In this document: positions 62,042 through 64,000 of the stretch, piece by piece
Layout: the number at the start of each line of letters is the position of its first letter
Numbering within the stretch: the stretch's first letter is position 1
Assembly (NCBI RefSeq): GCF_947072515.1
Contig: NZ_CAMTIG010000006.1
Coordinates: forward strand, 42,445 to 106,444
From: an uncultured Clostridium sp.
GTDB lineage: Bacteria; Bacillota; Clostridia; Clostridiales; Clostridiaceae
Direction: 5' to 3'
DNA: 64,000 nt
Program-made: the position numbers and the translations under genes
The notes under the pieces: generated by a model
The model's database searches: none
Told to the model about the DNA's origin: nothing
What the model saw: only the letters and a program-made list of their open reading frames with translations

Positions 62042-63700
62042 ATGAAAGTAACAATTGGAGATTATTTATTAAATAGATTAAAGGAATTTAATGTTAAGCA
62101 TGTATACGGAGTTCCTGGAGATTATAATTTATTATTCTTAGATCACGTTGAAGATATGACTGGAATTGATTGGGTAGGTAATTGTAATGAATTAAATGCT
62201 TCTTATGCTGCTGATGGATATGCAAGAGTTAACGGAATGTCAGCTTTAGTTACAACTTTTGGTGTTGGCGAACTTAGCGCTATAAATGGTGTTGCTGGAG
62301 CTTATGCAGAAGATGTTCCAATAGTTAAAATTACTGGTATTCCATCAATGACTATCATGAACAATAGCTCAAGATATGTTCATCACTCTTTAGGTGATGG
62401 TCAATATTATAAATTTTACAATATGTATAGAGAAGTTACTGCATCTCAAACTATCTTAAGTGAAATGAATGCAGCTAGAGAAATTGATAGAGTTTTAACT
62501 GAATGTTATATCACTAAAAAACCTGTTTATATCGGACTTCCTTTTGACATAGTTGATAAAGAAATTGAGGTTTCAGGAGAACCTTTAGATATTGAAGTTA
62601 AAACTAATGAAGAAACACTAAAAGAGTTTATAAAAGATGTTAAAGAATTAGTTTCAACATCTAAAGGTGAAATGGTTCTTGCTGATTATGAAGTAGATCG
62701 ATGTAAATTAAGTGCTGAAGCTAGAAACTTTGTTAAAGTTACAGGACTTCCAGTAAGTACAACAAGCATGGGAAAAACTGCTGTTAATGAATACTGTGAT
62801 AACTTTGTTGGTATTTATAATGGTGTTCTAAGTCCTGATTCAGTAAAAGAAGCTATGAATAAAGCTGATGTAGCATTCTTCTTCGGTGTTAAACTTAGTG
62901 ATTTTACAACAGCTTGTTTTAATTTAGTGCATGATGATATCACAGTAGTTGAAATACATCCTCTACATTCAAAAATAGGTGAAAAAATGTACTGTAATAT
63001 TTCAATGAAAGATGTTTTAAGTGCTCTTCTTAGTAACGGAATTAACTATAAACACAATATACAAGTAGAACCTAAAAATGCAATAAAATTTACTGCTGAA
63101 AAAAATAAAGAGTTAACTCAACAAAGATTTTATAATTGTATAGAAAGTGTTTTAAATAAAGGAGATATCCTTTTAGCAGAAACTGGAACAGCTTTTTCTG
63201 GTGCAACTGGAATTAGAATGCCAGAAAACTCAAAATTCATAGGGCAACCTTTATGGGCTTCAATCGGATATACATTACCAGCTCTTTTAGGTTCACAAAT
63301 GGCTGATAGAAGTAGAAGAAATATGTTAATTATAGGGGATGGTTCATTCCAACTAACATGTCAAGAAATCTCAACTATGATAAGAGAAGATGTACATCCA
63401 ATAATCTTTGTTATTAATAATGATGGATATACAATTGAAAAACTTATACATGGACCTGAAAGAAAATATAATTCAATAAATATGTGGGATTATAAAAATC
63501 TTGTAAATATTTTTGATTTAAATCAAGGTAAATCTATGGCTTGTAAAGTTAAAACTGAAGAAGAATTAACTACAGCATTAGAACTTGCAGATAAAAATAA
63601 AGATAAACTTATATTTATAGAACTTGTAATGGATAGTAAAGATGCTCCAAACTCACTTATAAGTCTTGGTGATTTATTATCAGAAGTTAACGGATATTAA
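62042..63700 (+). CDS. ThDP-dependent 2-keto-acid decarboxylase (pyruvate/indolepyruvate decarboxylase family)
   Basis: 552 residues from ATG 62042, placed seven bases after GGAGGA; a GTG at 62027 overlaps that site. Family residues: GVPGDYNLLFLD (about 22), the ThDP-activating Glu in NCNELNASYAADGYAR (about 49), the His-His pair in RYVHHSLGDGQ (about 113), and the ThDP motif GDGSFQLTCQE...NNDGYTIE (about 434-470). It decarboxylates a 2-keto acid to an aldehyde: pyruvate, indolepyruvate and branched-chain keto acids are all possible. Such enzymes are uncommon in clostridia. It has a sigma-54 promoter, so it is probably induced by its keto acid or a related signal. Confidence 0.93.
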   Translation: MKVTIGDYLLNRLKEFNVKHVYGVPGDYNLLFLDHVEDMTGIDWVGNCNELNASYAADGYARVNGMSALVTTFGVGELSAINGVAGAYAEDVPIVKITGIPSMTIMNNSSRYVHHSLGDGQYYKFYNMYREVTASQTILSEMNAAREIDRVLTECYITKKPVYIGLPFDIVDKEIEVSGEPLDIEVKTNEETLKEFIKDVKELVSTSKGEMVLADYEVDRCKLSAEARNFVKVTGLPVSTTSMGKTAVNEYCDNFVGIYNGVLSPDSVKEAMNKADVAFFFGVKLSDFTTACFNLVHDDITVVEIHPLHSKIGEKMYCNISMKDVLSALLSNGINYKHNIQVEPKNAIKFTAEKNKELTQQRFYNCIESVLNKGDILLAETGTAFSGATGIRMPENSKFIGQPLWASIGYTLPALLGSQMADRSRRNMLIIGDGSFQLTCQEISTMIREDVHPIIFVINNDGYTIEKLIHGPERKYNSINMWDYKNLVNIFDLNQGKSMACKVKTEEELTTALELADKNKDKLIFIELVMDSKDAPNSLISLGDLLSEVNGY

Positions 63701-63743
63701 TATACAAAAGGGGCTGTATCAAAATAAATTTTGATACTAGCCG

Positions 63744-63778
63744 AAAAAAAGACGATTCGCATTAGAATCGTCTTTTTT
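63744..63778. terminator. terminator hairpin in the IS end
   Basis: 8-bp GC-containing stem (63751-63758 with 63765-63772) extended by A/T pairs on both sides, with T run on the right. It may also end the decarboxylase mRNA. Confidence 0.75.
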
Positions 63779-63796
63779 GTGCATAATAATATCACT

Positions 63797-64000
63797 ATGA
63801 AAAATTTTAGCAAAAATGTGATACCTATGCATCAAATAGGTTTTCCCATTCAGGTTCCTTTTATACCATGCGAAGATGATTCAGTAAGATTGCTATTTGA
63901 AGTTACGGAGGAATTAAATTATACAAAACTATATGAAACATACTCTTGGTGTTAGTATAAAAAGGTGGACAGATTTAATCGAACTAAATAAAATAGTATT
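63797..64000 (+). pseudogene. IS1182-like transposase fragment with disrupted frame
   Basis: ATG 63797 gives MKNFSKNVIPMHQIGFPIQV, then PFIPCEDDSVRLLFEVTEEL and YTKLYETYSWC before TAG at 63953-63955. The DDSVRLL...TEEL...Y segment resembles the N terminus of IS1182 transposases. After the stop the sequence continues in mixed frames (KVDR, then LIELNKIV) that resemble the next part of such proteins, so at least a nonsense change and a frameshift are present. It has no ribosome site. It is cut by the window edge. Confidence 0.55.

Larger units (their letters stand above)
63710..64000 (+). mobile_element. left end of an IS1182-like insertion sequence, running off the window
   Basis: It begins GGGGCTGTATCAAAAT (63710-63725), the type of terminal inverted repeat seen in IS1182-family elements, here in a hairpin with 63728-63742. 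A second strong hairpin (63744-63778, stem GACGATTC/GAATCGTC with A and T runs) is typical near these ends, where it stops read-in transcription. A broken transposase follows. The right end is outside the window. Confidence 0.6.

Overview
The window is about 28% G+C and codes almost entirely in AT-rich codons with strong GGAGG-type ribosome sites. It carries an [FeFe] hydrogenase, a Rex-like operator, a long clostridial-type glutamine synthetase and many sporeformer-type small conserved proteins. This points to a Clostridium sensu stricto chromosome; the species cannot be fixed from sequence reading alone. No rRNA, tRNA, CRISPR array, prophage or plasmid backbone was seen. The only mobile DNA is the left end of a decayed IS1182-like element at the right edge.

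Layout. 1-3.7 kb: export functions on the minus strand (a MacB-type ABC pair cut by the window edge, then a MarR-DHA2 drug-efflux operon). 3.8-7 kb: cyclophilin, DUF3783 and an XRE protein with a dead S24 protease fold, a STAS-like protein and murI. 7-14.4 kb: glutamine synthetase, a small protein under two LexA-type boxes, and carAB behind a PyrR-type attenuator. 14.5-24.9 kb: NatAB-type ABC exporter, two tandem YhgE/Pip proteins, HAD and SDR enzymes, a membrane-anchored acid phosphatase and a TraB/GumN lipoprotein. 25-27.7 kb: a candidate structured small RNA convergent with proBA. 27.9-39 kb: YjiH, a DHA2 pump, an SdpI-containing membrane-protein operon, a sugar symporter, an ABC-class ATPase with DUF1836, hemolysin III, YbaK, and a CPBP protease behind a leader-peptide/tandem-terminator leader. 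39.2-45.9 kb: ABC-F ATPase, then a permease - split ATPase - ATPase - histidine kinase - response regulator operon. 46-53 kb: a YdaKLMN-like, c-di-GMP-linked exopolysaccharide operon. 53.2-58.4 kb: hydA, psd, and a membrane Fe-S/FMN protein with its ApbE flavin transferase. 58.6-59.7 kb: an orphan CARF nuclease. 60-63.7 kb: a PrpR-like sigma-54 activator driving a 2-keto-acid decarboxylase.

Genes that work together. CarA/CarB form one enzyme controlled by a leader RNA. ProB/ProA catalyse successive proline steps. The YdaK-like protein has an intact RxxD I-site but a destroyed GGDEF site, so it probably reads c-di-GMP for the neighbouring BcsA/BcsB-like synthase. ApbE probably loads FMN onto the SGAT motif of the adjacent Fe-S membrane protein. 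The sigma-54 activator probably binds three 20-bp-phased TGAG-N8-CTCA dyads that overlap its own 3' end and fires the -24/-12 promoter of the decarboxylase.

Most noteworthy: the phased sigma-54 enhancer; the two LexA boxes on an orphan 84-aa gene; the A_AAA_AAG slippery heptamer exactly where an ABC ATPase changes frame; the leader ORF ending inside a terminator upstream of the CPBP gene; the orphan CARF nuclease; and the candidate RNA at 25.06-25.25 kb. All functional statements are inferred from sequence motifs read by eye. No database search was run.
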